Source: JBEAUL01 sp041161475 (GTDB taxonomy: Bacteria > Pseudomonadota > Gammaproteobacteria > UBA6186 > Azoamicaceae). Taken from it: a stretch of 10,315 bases of DNA. Position numbers and translations under genes: made by a program. The stretch covers positions 1-10,315 of the forward strand of contig JBEAUL010000022.1 of assembly GCA_041161475.1 (NCBI GenBank), written 5' to 3'. Numbering within the stretch: the first letter of the stretch is position 1; the number at the start of each line of letters is the position of its first letter. Below, one piece after another: positions 1 through 6,881 of this stretch. The notes below the pieces were generated by a model. The model did no database searches. It worked only from the letters and a program-made list of their open reading frames with translations, and was not told where the DNA came from.

Positions 1-1
1 G

Positions 2-1342
2 TTGGTGATTGTGCCACGCTCTAATCGCGTCGATATCAGTGAGTTAATGGCACACTTGTTTGCCGTAACCGATTTGGAGAGATCTTATCGCGTGAACATG
101 AATGTGGTGGGCTTGAATGGAAAACCTGCAGTTAAAGATTTAAAAACAATTTTACAGGAATGGTTGACATATCGAACAGAAACAGTACGCCTACGTTTAG
201 TGACGCGTTTAAATAAAATTATTGAGCGCTTACATGTACTAGATGGGTTTTTAACCATTTTTCTCCATCTCGATGAAGTGATTCATTTAATCAGAGAATC
301 AGAACATCCCAAGCCTGCCTTAATGCAACGTTTTGCCTTAAGTGAGCGACAAGCCGAAGCCATTTTAGAATTGCGTTTAAGACAATTGGCAAAGCTAGAA
401 GTGATTAAGATTGAGACAGAACATAAGGCCTTGTCACAAGAGAAAGAACAATTAGAAAATATCTTGTCTTCCGAAGTAAAAATTCGAACGCTCGTCAAAA
501 AAGAGTTGTCTGAAGTGGCTAAAATACATGGAGATAGTCGTAGAGCACCATTAATCGAAAGAGAACAGGCTCAGGTGCTAAAAACCTTAGAAAAAATACC
601 AGAGGAAGCCACAACAGTTATTCTCTCTGAAAAAGGCTGGATCAGGGCAGCCAAAGGGCATGAAATTGATGCCAAGCAATTAAGCTATAAAGCAGGAGAT
701 GCTTTACAGCAAACCGTGCTGGCAAAAAGCAATCAATCAATTTTACTGCTAGATTCTACTGGGCGGGTTTATACGCTACCAATTCATACGCTTCCTTCGG
801 CCCGAGGGCAAGGTGAACCGGTTACCGGACGGGTAACCTCTCCAACGAATGCCGTATTTACTGGCATGATGCTGGCTACAAAGCATCATTACGCCGTATT
901 GCTGTCATCCTCCGGGTATGGTTTTGTAGTCCCCACCGAAGAATTAGTGGGTAAAAATCGTCAAGGAAAAACAGCGCTTAAGGTGTCAGAGGGAGCAACT
1001 TCCTTGCCACCCATTCCCTTTGTCGTAGAAGAACGCTCAACACTCTATTTGGGATTGCTGACTGCTGGGCGTCGTTTGCTGATTGTGCCGGTCAGTGATC
1101 TGAGTGAGATGACGAAAGGAAAAGGATCTAAACTCATCAATGCGAAATCCGATGGGGTTATTTGGGCGGGCTGTTTTACAAAAAAAATGTGCCTAAATAT
1201 TCAGATCCCAGGACGTAAGCGTGCGCAACCTACCTGGGCATTTAAAGAATGGCGTTCTTATGTGGGTGCCCTGGGCGATCGGGGTGAAAAATTACCTAAA
1301 GGTTGTGAAAAAGCCACCATTGAAATAAGCGAGTTACAATAG
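2..1342 (+). CDS. parC: DNA topoisomerase IV subunit A, C-terminal part (5' end outside window)
   Basis: ParC is the DNA-cleaving subunit of topoisomerase IV, which unlinks daughter chromosomes in the cytoplasm together with ParE. The reading frame is open at the left edge, so this is the last 446 residues or so of a protein of about 750. The visible part aligns by eye with E. coli ParC from the RSNRVD segment onward. Residues 6-60 finish the cleavage core and 60-175 are the long helical coiled-coil arm, with the family motif QAEAILELRLRQLAKLE at 117-133. From about 203 come beta-propeller blades of the GyrA/ParC C-terminal type (for example TVILSEKGWIRAAKGHEID and LPSARGQGEP). The ParC-like blade spacing and absence of a GyrA box favour ParC over GyrA. 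The catalytic tyrosine would lie upstream and cannot be checked. The first in-window TTG is not the true start. The next gene begins 4 bases after the stop. Confidence 0.96.
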   Translation: MVIVPRSNRVDISELMAHLFAVTDLERSYRVNMNVVGLNGKPAVKDLKTILQEWLTYRTETVRLRLVTRLNKIIERLHVLDGFLTIFLHLDEVIHLIRESEHPKPALMQRFALSERQAEAILELRLRQLAKLEVIKIETEHKALSQEKEQLENILSSEVKIRTLVKKELSEVAKIHGDSRRAPLIEREQAQVLKTLEKIPEEATTVILSEKGWIRAAKGHEIDAKQLSYKAGDALQQTVLAKSNQSILLLDSTGRVYTLPIHTLPSARGQGEPVTGRVTSPTNAVFTGMMLATKHHYAVLLSSSGYGFVVPTEELVGKNRQGKTALKVSEGATSLPPIPFVVEERSTLYLGLLTAGRRLLIVPVSDLSEMTKGKGSKLINAKSDGVIWAGCFTKKMCLNIQIPGRKRAQPTWAFKEWRSYVGALGDRGEKLPKGCEKATIEISELQ

Positions 1343-1346
1343 TTGT

Positions 1347-1586
1347 ATGACTGTGCGTCCAGGTATATATAAGCATTACAAAGGCATGTTTTACCAAGTG
1401 TTGGGGATATCTCGTCACTCAGAGACATTAGATATACTGGTGGTGTATCAAGCACTCGATGGGGATTACGGTTTATGGGTGCGTCCGGTAGAGTTGTTTA
1501 CAGGCACTTTGTTTCTCGATGGTAAAATGGTACAGCGTTTTACTTGGATATCTGAAGGGACATCTCAAGCCCCTGCATTGAGATAA
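1347..1586 (+). CDS. DUF1653 family small protein
   Basis: This is a 79-residue cytoplasmic protein of unknown biochemical role with a complete DUF1653 pattern. It opens with PGIYKHYKGMFYQVLGISRHSET (residues 5-27, a tyrosine- and histidine-rich motif) and continues with VVYQALDGDYGLWVRPVELF (residues 32-51). The family is normally 65-80 residues, so the gene is full length. The ATG at 1347 is the only reasonable start: the frame is closed upstream by a stop near 1326. No good Shine-Dalgarno sequence is visible, and the start lies 4 bases after the parC stop, so translation may be coupled to parC. Two or three aromatic and charged clusters are conserved, but no catalytic motif can be named. 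The C-terminal tail from residue 66 is lineage specific. Confidence 0.85.
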   Translation: MTVRPGIYKHYKGMFYQVLGISRHSETLDILVVYQALDGDYGLWVRPVELFTGTLFLDGKMVQRFTWISEGTSQAPALR

Positions 1587-1613
1587 TCTGATTGTAAAAG
1601 GATAAAAAGTGTT

Positions 1614-2618
1614 ATGAAAATAAGTTTAATCATTCAATCGATTTTGTCTCTGTCATTGCTATTTCCTAGCATAAGTGTTGCCTTACCGCGTGAAACCTTG
1701 GTTACTTTGCCAAAAGAAACGCGTGAAAAACATTTTAAACAGGTGAAGCGCGAATTTGATCGTCGTTGGAAAGCATTTTCAGCACATACAGTCTTTACGC
1801 CCTGGTCTTATGGACGCTCTCCGGAGAGTATTATTGAAGAATTTAATGCGCTAGAAGACAAAAGGCGTTCTGCTTGGTTCAAAGAACCTTACGCGGAAGT
1901 GCTAGAAGCGAAGCCAGATTATCAAATTTCGCAAGTACTCGTGACTCGTCGCTTATACCGCCTCCCACACATTATTGGTTTTGAGTACAATTTAACGGAT
2001 GAATCGTATAATGCAAATAGCATTGTCATGGGTGATAAGCGATTTATTGCCCTAGAAGGCCCTAAACCTGAATTTATACCTGCCTTTTATAATTTGATGG
2101 TTAATCAAAGAGTAACTCATTTAGTACGTTTGACACCCGAAATGGAAGGTGCAACCCAAAAGTGTGCTCCCTATTGGGAAAATCGGGTTGTACAAAAAAA
2201 TGGGCATGCAGATATTATCGAGATTCCCCAAGGTGATTCTGCTATCGCAACCCCCTATGCGATTCCGTATTATGCGATTGAGGACTGGTTAGACGATACC
2301 CCTGGGATGCCTGAAAAATTGTTAAAATTTATTAAGCAGGTAAAAAATGACATCGATCCCAATCAAGAGAATCTGATTGCTGTGCATTGCAGTGGGGGTG
2401 TCAGTAGAACGAGCACCTTTATCACAACCTACTTGTTGTTGCGGGATATCGACAAACAAAGACAAGCGGGTGTGCCTATTGCGGATATAAAGGTGAATAT
2501 CCACAAAACAGTTGCTCAACTGTCTTTACAACGTCCTTTTGCCATTGCTGTACCTTCACAATACCGTACAGTCTACGACATGATTGACAAATATATCGAT
2601 GAACTGCGTATATCATGA
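1614..2618 (+). CDS. Exported classical protein tyrosine phosphatase (eukaryote-like)
   Basis: The 334-residue protein starts with a Sec-type signal: Lys at 3, a hydrophobic stretch at about 4-22, and likely cleavage after SVA (23). It is therefore expected in the periplasm or outside the cell. The rest reads like a classical PTP domain. NANSIVMG (133-140) resembles the substrate-recognition segment. FIALEGPKPEF (144-154) matches the FIAxQGP type motif. KCAPYWE (183-189) matches KCxxYWP. DWLDDTPGMP (224-233) sits where the WPD loop is expected, with Asp227 as probable general acid. HCSGGVSRT (258-266) is the HC(X5)R signature, with nucleophile Cys259 and Arg265. LQRPFAIAVPSQYRTVYDMI matches the C-terminal Q-loop region. 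Such a set of motifs predicts removal of phosphate from phosphotyrosine. AAAAGGA lies 11 bases before the ATG. The nearest known bacterial comparison in style is YopH. A virulence role is inference. A lipid or dual-specificity phosphatase is less likely because the full classical motif set is present. Confidence 0.85.
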   Translation: MKISLIIQSILSLSLLFPSISVALPRETLVTLPKETREKHFKQVKREFDRRWKAFSAHTVFTPWSYGRSPESIIEEFNALEDKRRSAWFKEPYAEVLEAKPDYQISQVLVTRRLYRLPHIIGFEYNLTDESYNANSIVMGDKRFIALEGPKPEFIPAFYNLMVNQRVTHLVRLTPEMEGATQKCAPYWENRVVQKNGHADIIEIPQGDSAIATPYAIPYYAIEDWLDDTPGMPEKLLKFIKQVKNDIDPNQENLIAVHCSGGVSRTSTFITTYLLLRDIDKQRQAGVPIADIKVNIHKTVAQLSLQRPFAIAVPSQYRTVYDMIDKYIDELRIS

Positions 2619-2625
2619 TATACGC
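2606..2625. repeat. Perfect 20-base palindrome across the phosphatase stop codon
   Basis: The half-site GCGTATATCA is followed immediately by its exact reverse complement, and the TGA stop of the phosphatase gene (2616-2618) lies inside it. A run of six T starts 11 bases further on (2637-2642), which is too far for a normal rho-independent terminator. The loop would also have to be made from the central TCATGA. It could be a weak terminator, an mRNA-end hairpin, or a protein-binding operator just upstream of the pot promoter. The palindrome is certain and the function is not. Confidence 0.55.
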
Positions 2626-2643
2626 GTGATGCCTACTTTTTTA

Positions 2644-2672
2644 TTGACAAATGGGGTACGGTATCAGACAAT
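2644..2672 (+). promoter_or_regulatory. Candidate sigma70 promoter for the pot operon
   Basis: A perfect -35 box TTGACA (2644-2649) is followed, after 17 bases, by GACAAT (2667-2672), which matches four of six positions of the -10 consensus. It lies in the only gap between the phosphatase gene and potA and would give a leader of roughly 40 bases. The position and the optimal spacing support it. The weak -10 box is the reason for moderate confidence. Confidence 0.45.
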
Positions 2673-2717
2673 CAGAACCTTAGTCGATTAACTAAAGCGT
2701 GGGGTGAGTTGAAGCAA

Positions 2718-3842
2718 ATGAAACTGGGTGTGGGCGAAGCCCCTAATATCATCGAATTTAAAAATGTGTCGAAATGTTATCACGATCATCCGGTGCTAAC
2801 GGATATCCATTTGGAAGTGAAAAATGGTGAATTTCTCACCATTTTAGGTCCTTCTGGATGCGGAAAAACGACCCTGTTACGCTTGTTATCTGGATTTGAA
2901 TCACCCAGTAGCGGTACGATTACCATGAATGGTGAAGATGTTTCAGAATTACCCCCCCATTTGCGCCATGTGAACACGGTCTTTCAAAGCTATGCGCTGT
3001 TTCCTCATATGAACGTGTATGACAATGTTGCTTTTGGTTTGCGTTGCAAAAAATATGGAGAGCAAGAAATCGAAAAGCGGGTAAAAGAAGCATTACGCAT
3101 GGTCAAACTCGAAGACTATATGATGCGTAAGCCTCAACAGTTAAGTGGTGGACAACAGCAACGTGTTGCAATTGCTCGAGCGGTTGTTAATCAGCCCCTC
3201 ATTTTACTGCTAGATGAGCCATTGAGTTCCTTGGATTATCGATTACGCAAAACCATGCAAATGGAATTGAAGCAACTACAGTCTCAGTTGGGCATTACCT
3301 TTATCATGGTAACCCACGATCAGGAAGAGGCCTTATCAACAGCGGATAGGGTCATCGTCATGCATGGGGGCGTTATTCAACAGATTGGTACCCCTCGTGA
3401 AGTATACGAGGAACCAGCAAATCTACAGGTTGCGCAGTTTATTGGTGAAGTGAATATTTTTACGGGAGAAGTCCTAAAAGCTGACGAAAAGACCTTCGAA
3501 ATTGAGCTTGAAACCTTGGTGTTCGAGTTGAATAACGTAAAAAACTTCGAAGTTGGCCAACGTGTGCACGTATTGCTTCGTCCGGAAGACTTGGAAGTAT
3601 ACAGCGCCAAAGATTATCCAGAAGATCCGGGTCCAGATGAGCGTACCTATCCTGCGACAGTATTGTATGCAGTTTATAAGGGCTCTACGGTTGATTTAAG
3701 TTTACAGTTGAACACAGGCAAACACATTTTAGCCACTCAATTTTTTAACGAAGACGATCAAAAATTGGATTTCACACCAGGAGAGTCGGTTTTTGTTTCA
3801 TGGCGTTTGGGTTGGGAAGTGGTTTTACCGGAAGAGGGCTAA
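2718..3842 (+). CDS. potA: Spermidine/putrescine ABC transporter ATP-binding protein PotA
   Basis: PotA is the cytoplasmic ATPase that powers polyamine import by the PotABCD complex. From the ATG at 2718 the protein has 374 residues, close to E. coli PotA (378). Seen in order are Walker A GPSGCGKT (44-51), the Q-loop FQSYALFPHM, the ABC signature LSGGQQQR (142-149), Walker B LILLLDEP with the catalytic Glu (161-168), the D-loop SSLD and the switch His in THDQEEAL. A C-terminal TOBE-type regulatory region (about 235-374) contains the family motif LLRPEDLEV. An in-frame TTG at 2709 would add three residues, but GGGGTGAG (2701-2708) would then touch the start codon, whereas it is about 9 bases before the ATG. 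The ATG is therefore preferred. The gene heads an operon with potB, potC and potD. Nothing suggests inactivation. Confidence 0.95.
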   Translation: MKLGVGEAPNIIEFKNVSKCYHDHPVLTDIHLEVKNGEFLTILGPSGCGKTTLLRLLSGFESPSSGTITMNGEDVSELPPHLRHVNTVFQSYALFPHMNVYDNVAFGLRCKKYGEQEIEKRVKEALRMVKLEDYMMRKPQQLSGGQQQRVAIARAVVNQPLILLLDEPLSSLDYRLRKTMQMELKQLQSQLGITFIMVTHDQEEALSTADRVIVMHGGVIQQIGTPREVYEEPANLQVAQFIGEVNIFTGEVLKADEKTFEIELETLVFELNNVKNFEVGQRVHVLLRPEDLEVYSAKDYPEDPGPDERTYPATVLYAVYKGSTVDLSLQLNTGKHILATQFFNEDDQKLDFTPGESVFVSWRLGWEVVLPEEG

Positions 3843-3846
3843 TCTT

Positions 3847-4713
3847 GTGCATGAATATCAGATGGGGAAAGGACTTAGCTTTCAACGGTCAGCGATTGCC
3901 TTAACTTGGATTTGGCTTTCTGTTTTTGCCTTGGTACCCAGTTTTCTCGTGTTTATCACCAGCCTGTTAACCCCAGGAGACAGTGAATTGGTGCGATTGC
4001 AGTTAACTGTAGACAATTATTTACGGTTATTTCAGCCAACGTACCTGCGTGTTTTTCTGCGCTCTTGGACCTTGGCAACAATTTCTACGATGGTCTGTCT
4101 TGGCATTGCCTACCCCTTTAGTTATGCGATCGCGCAAATGCGATCCACGCGTGTCAAAAATTTACTGATGCTATTGGTGATTGTGCCTTTTTGGACAAGC
4201 TCCTTAATTCGCAGTTATGCCATTGTTGCGATGATTAAGGCACGAGGCATTGTCAATGGATTTTTACTGTGGGCTGGACTCATTGACCAGCCATTGCAGT
4301 TAATGTACACCGATATGGCCACTTTAATTGGCCTGGTTTATACCCTATTGCCTCTGATGATTTTACCTTTATACGTCAGTATCGATAAATTGGACAAGCG
4401 TTTGATTGATGCCGCCAGAGATCTGGGGGCCAATAAAACCCAAATTTTCTTTAAAGTGCTGTTGCCCTTAACCTTACCAGGCATTCTCTCTGGGAGTATT
4501 TTGGTCTTTTTGCCTGCCATGACCATTTTTTATATTCCAGATTTACTGGGAGGTGCTAAGACCGTATTACTTGGTAATATTATTCAAAATCAATTTTTGG
4601 CTGCAAGAGATTGGCCAATGGGGGCAACCATTAGTGTTGCATTAACGCTGGTTATTAGTATTTGTCTCTTTTTGTACTCCAGAAAGTTTAAAAATCAGCA
4701 GGAATTTTTATGA
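3847..4713 (+). CDS. potB: Spermidine/putrescine ABC transporter permease PotB
   Basis: PotB is one of two inner-membrane permeases of the polyamine importer. From the GTG at 3847 it has 288 residues (E. coli PotB: 275), with about six hydrophobic membrane segments starting near residue 17. The cytoplasmic EAA loop that docks on PotA is clear: DAARDLGANKTQIFFKVLLP at about 188-207. The GTG start is chosen because AAGAGGG, inside the end of potA, ends 8 bases before it. The open frame continues upstream to a TTG at 3793, but that would overlap potA by 50 bases and add an unlikely Trp-rich leader. An ATG at 3862 is a weaker alternative. The start lies 4 bases after the potA stop, and the TGA stop overlaps the potC start as ATGA, so the three genes are probably translationally coupled. 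Confidence 0.93.
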   Translation: MHEYQMGKGLSFQRSAIALTWIWLSVFALVPSFLVFITSLLTPGDSELVRLQLTVDNYLRLFQPTYLRVFLRSWTLATISTMVCLGIAYPFSYAIAQMRSTRVKNLLMLLVIVPFWTSSLIRSYAIVAMIKARGIVNGFLLWAGLIDQPLQLMYTDMATLIGLVYTLLPLMILPLYVSIDKLDKRLIDAARDLGANKTQIFFKVLLPLTLPGILSGSILVFLPAMTIFYIPDLLGGAKTVLLGNIIQNQFLAARDWPMGATISVALTLVISICLFLYSRKFKNQQEFL

Positions 4714-5501
4714 AAACCAGATTAACAACTCGATTGCTGAAATCGGCTTATATTGCATTTGTTTACCTGTTTTTATACGCCCCTATTTTTGTACTGATAG
4801 CGTATTCTTTTAACGATTCAACCTATTCCTTGGTGTGGCAACAATTTACTTGGAAGTGGTATGAAATGCTGTTGGAAAATGCAGAGCTACATCTCGTTGC
4901 CTATCATTCATTGATTCTTGGGGTCTTGTCGGCCAGTTTTGCCACACTGTTCGGTACAATGGTAGCCATTTCTCTTTATCGTTACCCTTTTAGAGGCAAA
5001 CGCTTGGTATATGCCTTGCTATTTATTTTAATGGTGTCTCCTGATATTGTCACGGGTATTTCTTTTTTGATTTTGTTTTCAACACTTAAGATGCCTTTGG
5101 GCTTCTGGACACTACTGTTATCCCATATTGCCTTTTGCATTCCTTTTGTGACAGTCACCGTGTATTCTCGCTTGTTAGGGCAGGATAAGAATATTTTTGA
5201 AGCGGCTAAAGATTTGGGGGCGACAGAAGGATTAATTGTCCGAAAAATATTGGTCCCACTATTATGGCCAGCGATTGCGGCAGGCTGGTTACTTAGCTTT
5301 ACCTTGTCCTTAGATGATGTGTTAGTGAGTTTCTTTGTCAATGGCCCTGGTTTTGACATCTTGCCGTTAAAGATTTTTTCAATGGTTCGTGTGGGTGTGA
5401 AACCAGAGATTAATGCCCTATGTTCAGTGATGTTTATTTTAACTATCTTGATTGTTATTGCCTATCAGCTGGTCACTTGGAAGAAAGAAAAATGCACTTA
5501 A
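4710..5501 (+). CDS. potC: Spermidine/putrescine ABC transporter permease PotC
   Basis: PotC is the second inner-membrane permease of the polyamine importer and pairs with PotB. The 263 residues match E. coli PotC (264) in length. The N-terminal segment AFVYLFLYAPIFVLIAYSFN is typical of the PotC family, and about six membrane segments are visible. The EAA loop FEAAKDLGATEGLIVRKILV (163-182) is the ATPase docking site, and SLDDVLVSFFVNGPG (200-214) is a conserved PotC signature. AGGA lies 6 bases before the ATG. The ATG overlaps the potB stop by the four bases ATGA, and the last 10 bases overlap the potD start. The C-terminus is basic (KKEKCT), consistent with a cytoplasmic tail. Confidence 0.95.
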   Translation: MKTRLTTRLLKSAYIAFVYLFLYAPIFVLIAYSFNDSTYSLVWQQFTWKWYEMLLENAELHLVAYHSLILGVLSASFATLFGTMVAISLYRYPFRGKRLVYALLFILMVSPDIVTGISFLILFSTLKMPLGFWTLLLSHIAFCIPFVTVTVYSRLLGQDKNIFEAAKDLGATEGLIVRKILVPLLWPAIAAGWLLSFTLSLDDVLVSFFVNGPGFDILPLKIFSMVRVGVKPEINALCSVMFILTILIVIAYQLVTWKKEKCT

Positions 5502-6559
5502 TCAAATGCCTGAATAAATGGCGTCTAAGAATAGCCGGTCTGTTATTATGCTTGTTCTGTCACCTGAGCCCTGTCTCTGCAGCCGATAGAGAGATGTTAA
5601 ATGTGTATACTTGGTCTGATTTTTTACCCGATGCGGTTATTAAGCAGTTTGAGCAAGAAACAGGCATTAAAATTAATCATTCTACCTACATGAGTAACGA
5701 AGTACTTTATGCCAAGCTCAAAACCAATATGGGAGAAGGGTACGATGTCATCATGCCTTCCGCGTATTTTGTTAATCGCATGGTTTCACAAGACTTATTA
5801 CAAAAAATTGATATCAAAAAATTAAAGCATGTTAAATACTTAAATCCTGAGTTTTTAAATAAGGAACACGATCCCAGAAATGAGTATAGCCTACCTTTTT
5901 TGTGGAGCTCTACGGGTCTTGTCATTAACACTAAATACCATGATAAAAAAGAAGTCACTGCTTGGGGCAATCTATGGGATAAAAAATATAAAAATGATTT
6001 ATTATTGATAGACGATGTGCGTGAAATATTCTCAATGGCCTTATTGGTATTGGGAGATTCAGTGAATGATACGAATCCGCAGAATATTAAAGCTGCGTTT
6101 GAAAAACTGAAACTCCTCATCCCAAATATTAAACTCTTTAACACCGATACCGTACGCTCTATTTATATCGATGAAGATATTACCATTGGTATGGGTTGGA
6201 GTGGCGATATTTATACCGCTCGCCGAGAAAATCCTGATTTGGCCTTTATCTATCCTGAAGAAGGCTTTGTTATTTCCTTAGATTGTCTTGCAATCCCTAA
6301 AAAATCAAAAAATGTAGTGAATGCACATAAGTTTATTGATTTTCTCTCTCGTCCAGAAATTGGAAAACAAATTGCAATGGAAACCGGATTTGCCACAACA
6401 AATTTAAAGGCAGTAGACTTATTACCGGAAGCAATGCGACAAAGCCCCATTCTGTATCCCGATAAAGAGACCATGAAACGGGGTTACCTTTTATTAGATG
6501 TCGGTGACGCGGCCCCTCTCTATGAGCATTACTTTGAGCGACTAAAACTCGGAGATTAA
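5492..6559 (+). CDS. potD: Periplasmic polyamine-binding protein PotD
   Basis: PotD captures polyamine in the periplasm and delivers it to PotBC. From the ATG at 5492 it has 355 residues (E. coli: 348) and a clear Sec signal peptide, cleaved near SPVSA-AD (30/31). GGAAG about 8 bases upstream supports this start. The longer open frame from 5420 lies within potC and is rejected. The mature part aligns well with E. coli PotD: VYTWSDFLP, STYMSNEVLYAKLKT, YDVIMPS, LLLIDDVREIF, MGWSGD, LDCLAIP, ILYPDKETMKRG and LLDVGDA. Ligand residues retained are Trp41, Asp175, Glu178, Trp236 and Asp264. Positions equal by alignment to E. coli Trp255, Tyr293 and Gln327 are Ser262, Phe300 and Leu334, so the pocket differs. 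Polyamine import is the best call, but the preferred ligand may not be spermidine. Confidence 0.93.
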   Translation: MHLIKCLNKWRLRIAGLLLCLFCHLSPVSAADREMLNVYTWSDFLPDAVIKQFEQETGIKINHSTYMSNEVLYAKLKTNMGEGYDVIMPSAYFVNRMVSQDLLQKIDIKKLKHVKYLNPEFLNKEHDPRNEYSLPFLWSSTGLVINTKYHDKKEVTAWGNLWDKKYKNDLLLIDDVREIFSMALLVLGDSVNDTNPQNIKAAFEKLKLLIPNIKLFNTDTVRSIYIDEDITIGMGWSGDIYTARRENPDLAFIYPEEGFVISLDCLAIPKKSKNVVNAHKFIDFLSRPEIGKQIAMETGFATTNLKAVDLLPEAMRQSPILYPDKETMKRGYLLLDVGDAAPLYEHYFERLKLGD

Positions 6560-6564
6560 AGCAC

Positions 6565-6843
6565 GTGCGGGGTCGACACAAAAGTCTTGATAAGCATTTA
6601 AAAAATGAAATTGCCTGGGTAGAAAAATTACCTGGCGTTCAAAAAATTGTCTTAGGGTTCTCTGAATCCTGTCGACACAGATATCCCCCAGGACATATCC
6701 GTTTTACCGCAGATGTAGATGGCGGGATTAAAGTGATTGGCTATTCTGGCAAAGGGGTCACAGACATCTTTATACGCATAGATCCACCTGAAGCCAGAGA
6801 AATAATAAAGTTACGTATGGCTGAGCGATTTTCTTTGGGGTAA
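6565..6843 (+). CDS. Small conserved protein, DUF2103-like, downstream of potD
   Basis: This 92-residue basic protein starts with GTG at 6565, 5 bases after the potD stop. GGAG (6551-6554), inside the last codons of potD, is 10 bases before it, which supports this start and expression within the pot operon. The sequence has a RGRHKS N-terminus, LPGVQKIVLG (22-31), a Cys/His patch SCRHRYPPGH (35-44), then RFTADVDGGIKVIGYSGKGVTDIFIRID (46-73). The order (LPGxxxIxxG, basic patch, strand, GGxKxxxxxGxxxxDxFI) recalls my memory of DUF2103, a family labelled predicted metal-binding. This is an eye match without a search. No membrane segment or signal is present. Its role is unknown. The operon position might link it to polyamine uptake or simply reflect compact gene packing. 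Confidence 0.7.
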   Translation: MRGRHKSLDKHLKNEIAWVEKLPGVQKIVLGFSESCRHRYPPGHIRFTADVDGGIKVIGYSGKGVTDIFIRIDPPEAREIIKLRMAERFSLG

Positions 6844-6881
6844 GCGCTAGCTTATTTTCTTTTTCAACTAAGCTGATGATC

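Noticed and set aside
3793..3846. Longer PotB frame starting at a TTG inside potA
   Set aside because: GTG at 3847 has a good Shine-Dalgarno site and fits family length; the extension is Trp/Phe-rich out-of-frame potA sequence.
4982..5359. 125-codon minus-strand open frame opposite potC
   Set aside because: It is a shadow of the hydrophobic PotC coding sequence, without recognisable motifs or its own regulatory signals.
5420..5491. Longer PotD frame starting 24 codons upstream
   Set aside because: It overlaps potC in another frame, has no ribosome binding site and would put sequence before a clear signal peptide.
5707..6144. 145-codon minus-strand open frame opposite potD
   Set aside because: It lies wholly within the well-supported potD gene and its translation shows no family resemblance.
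6849..6874. AGCTTA and TAAGCT separated by 14 bases as a terminator after the DUF2103-like gene
   Set aside because: The stem is only six pairs, the loop is long and no T-run follows the second arm, so it is too weak to call.
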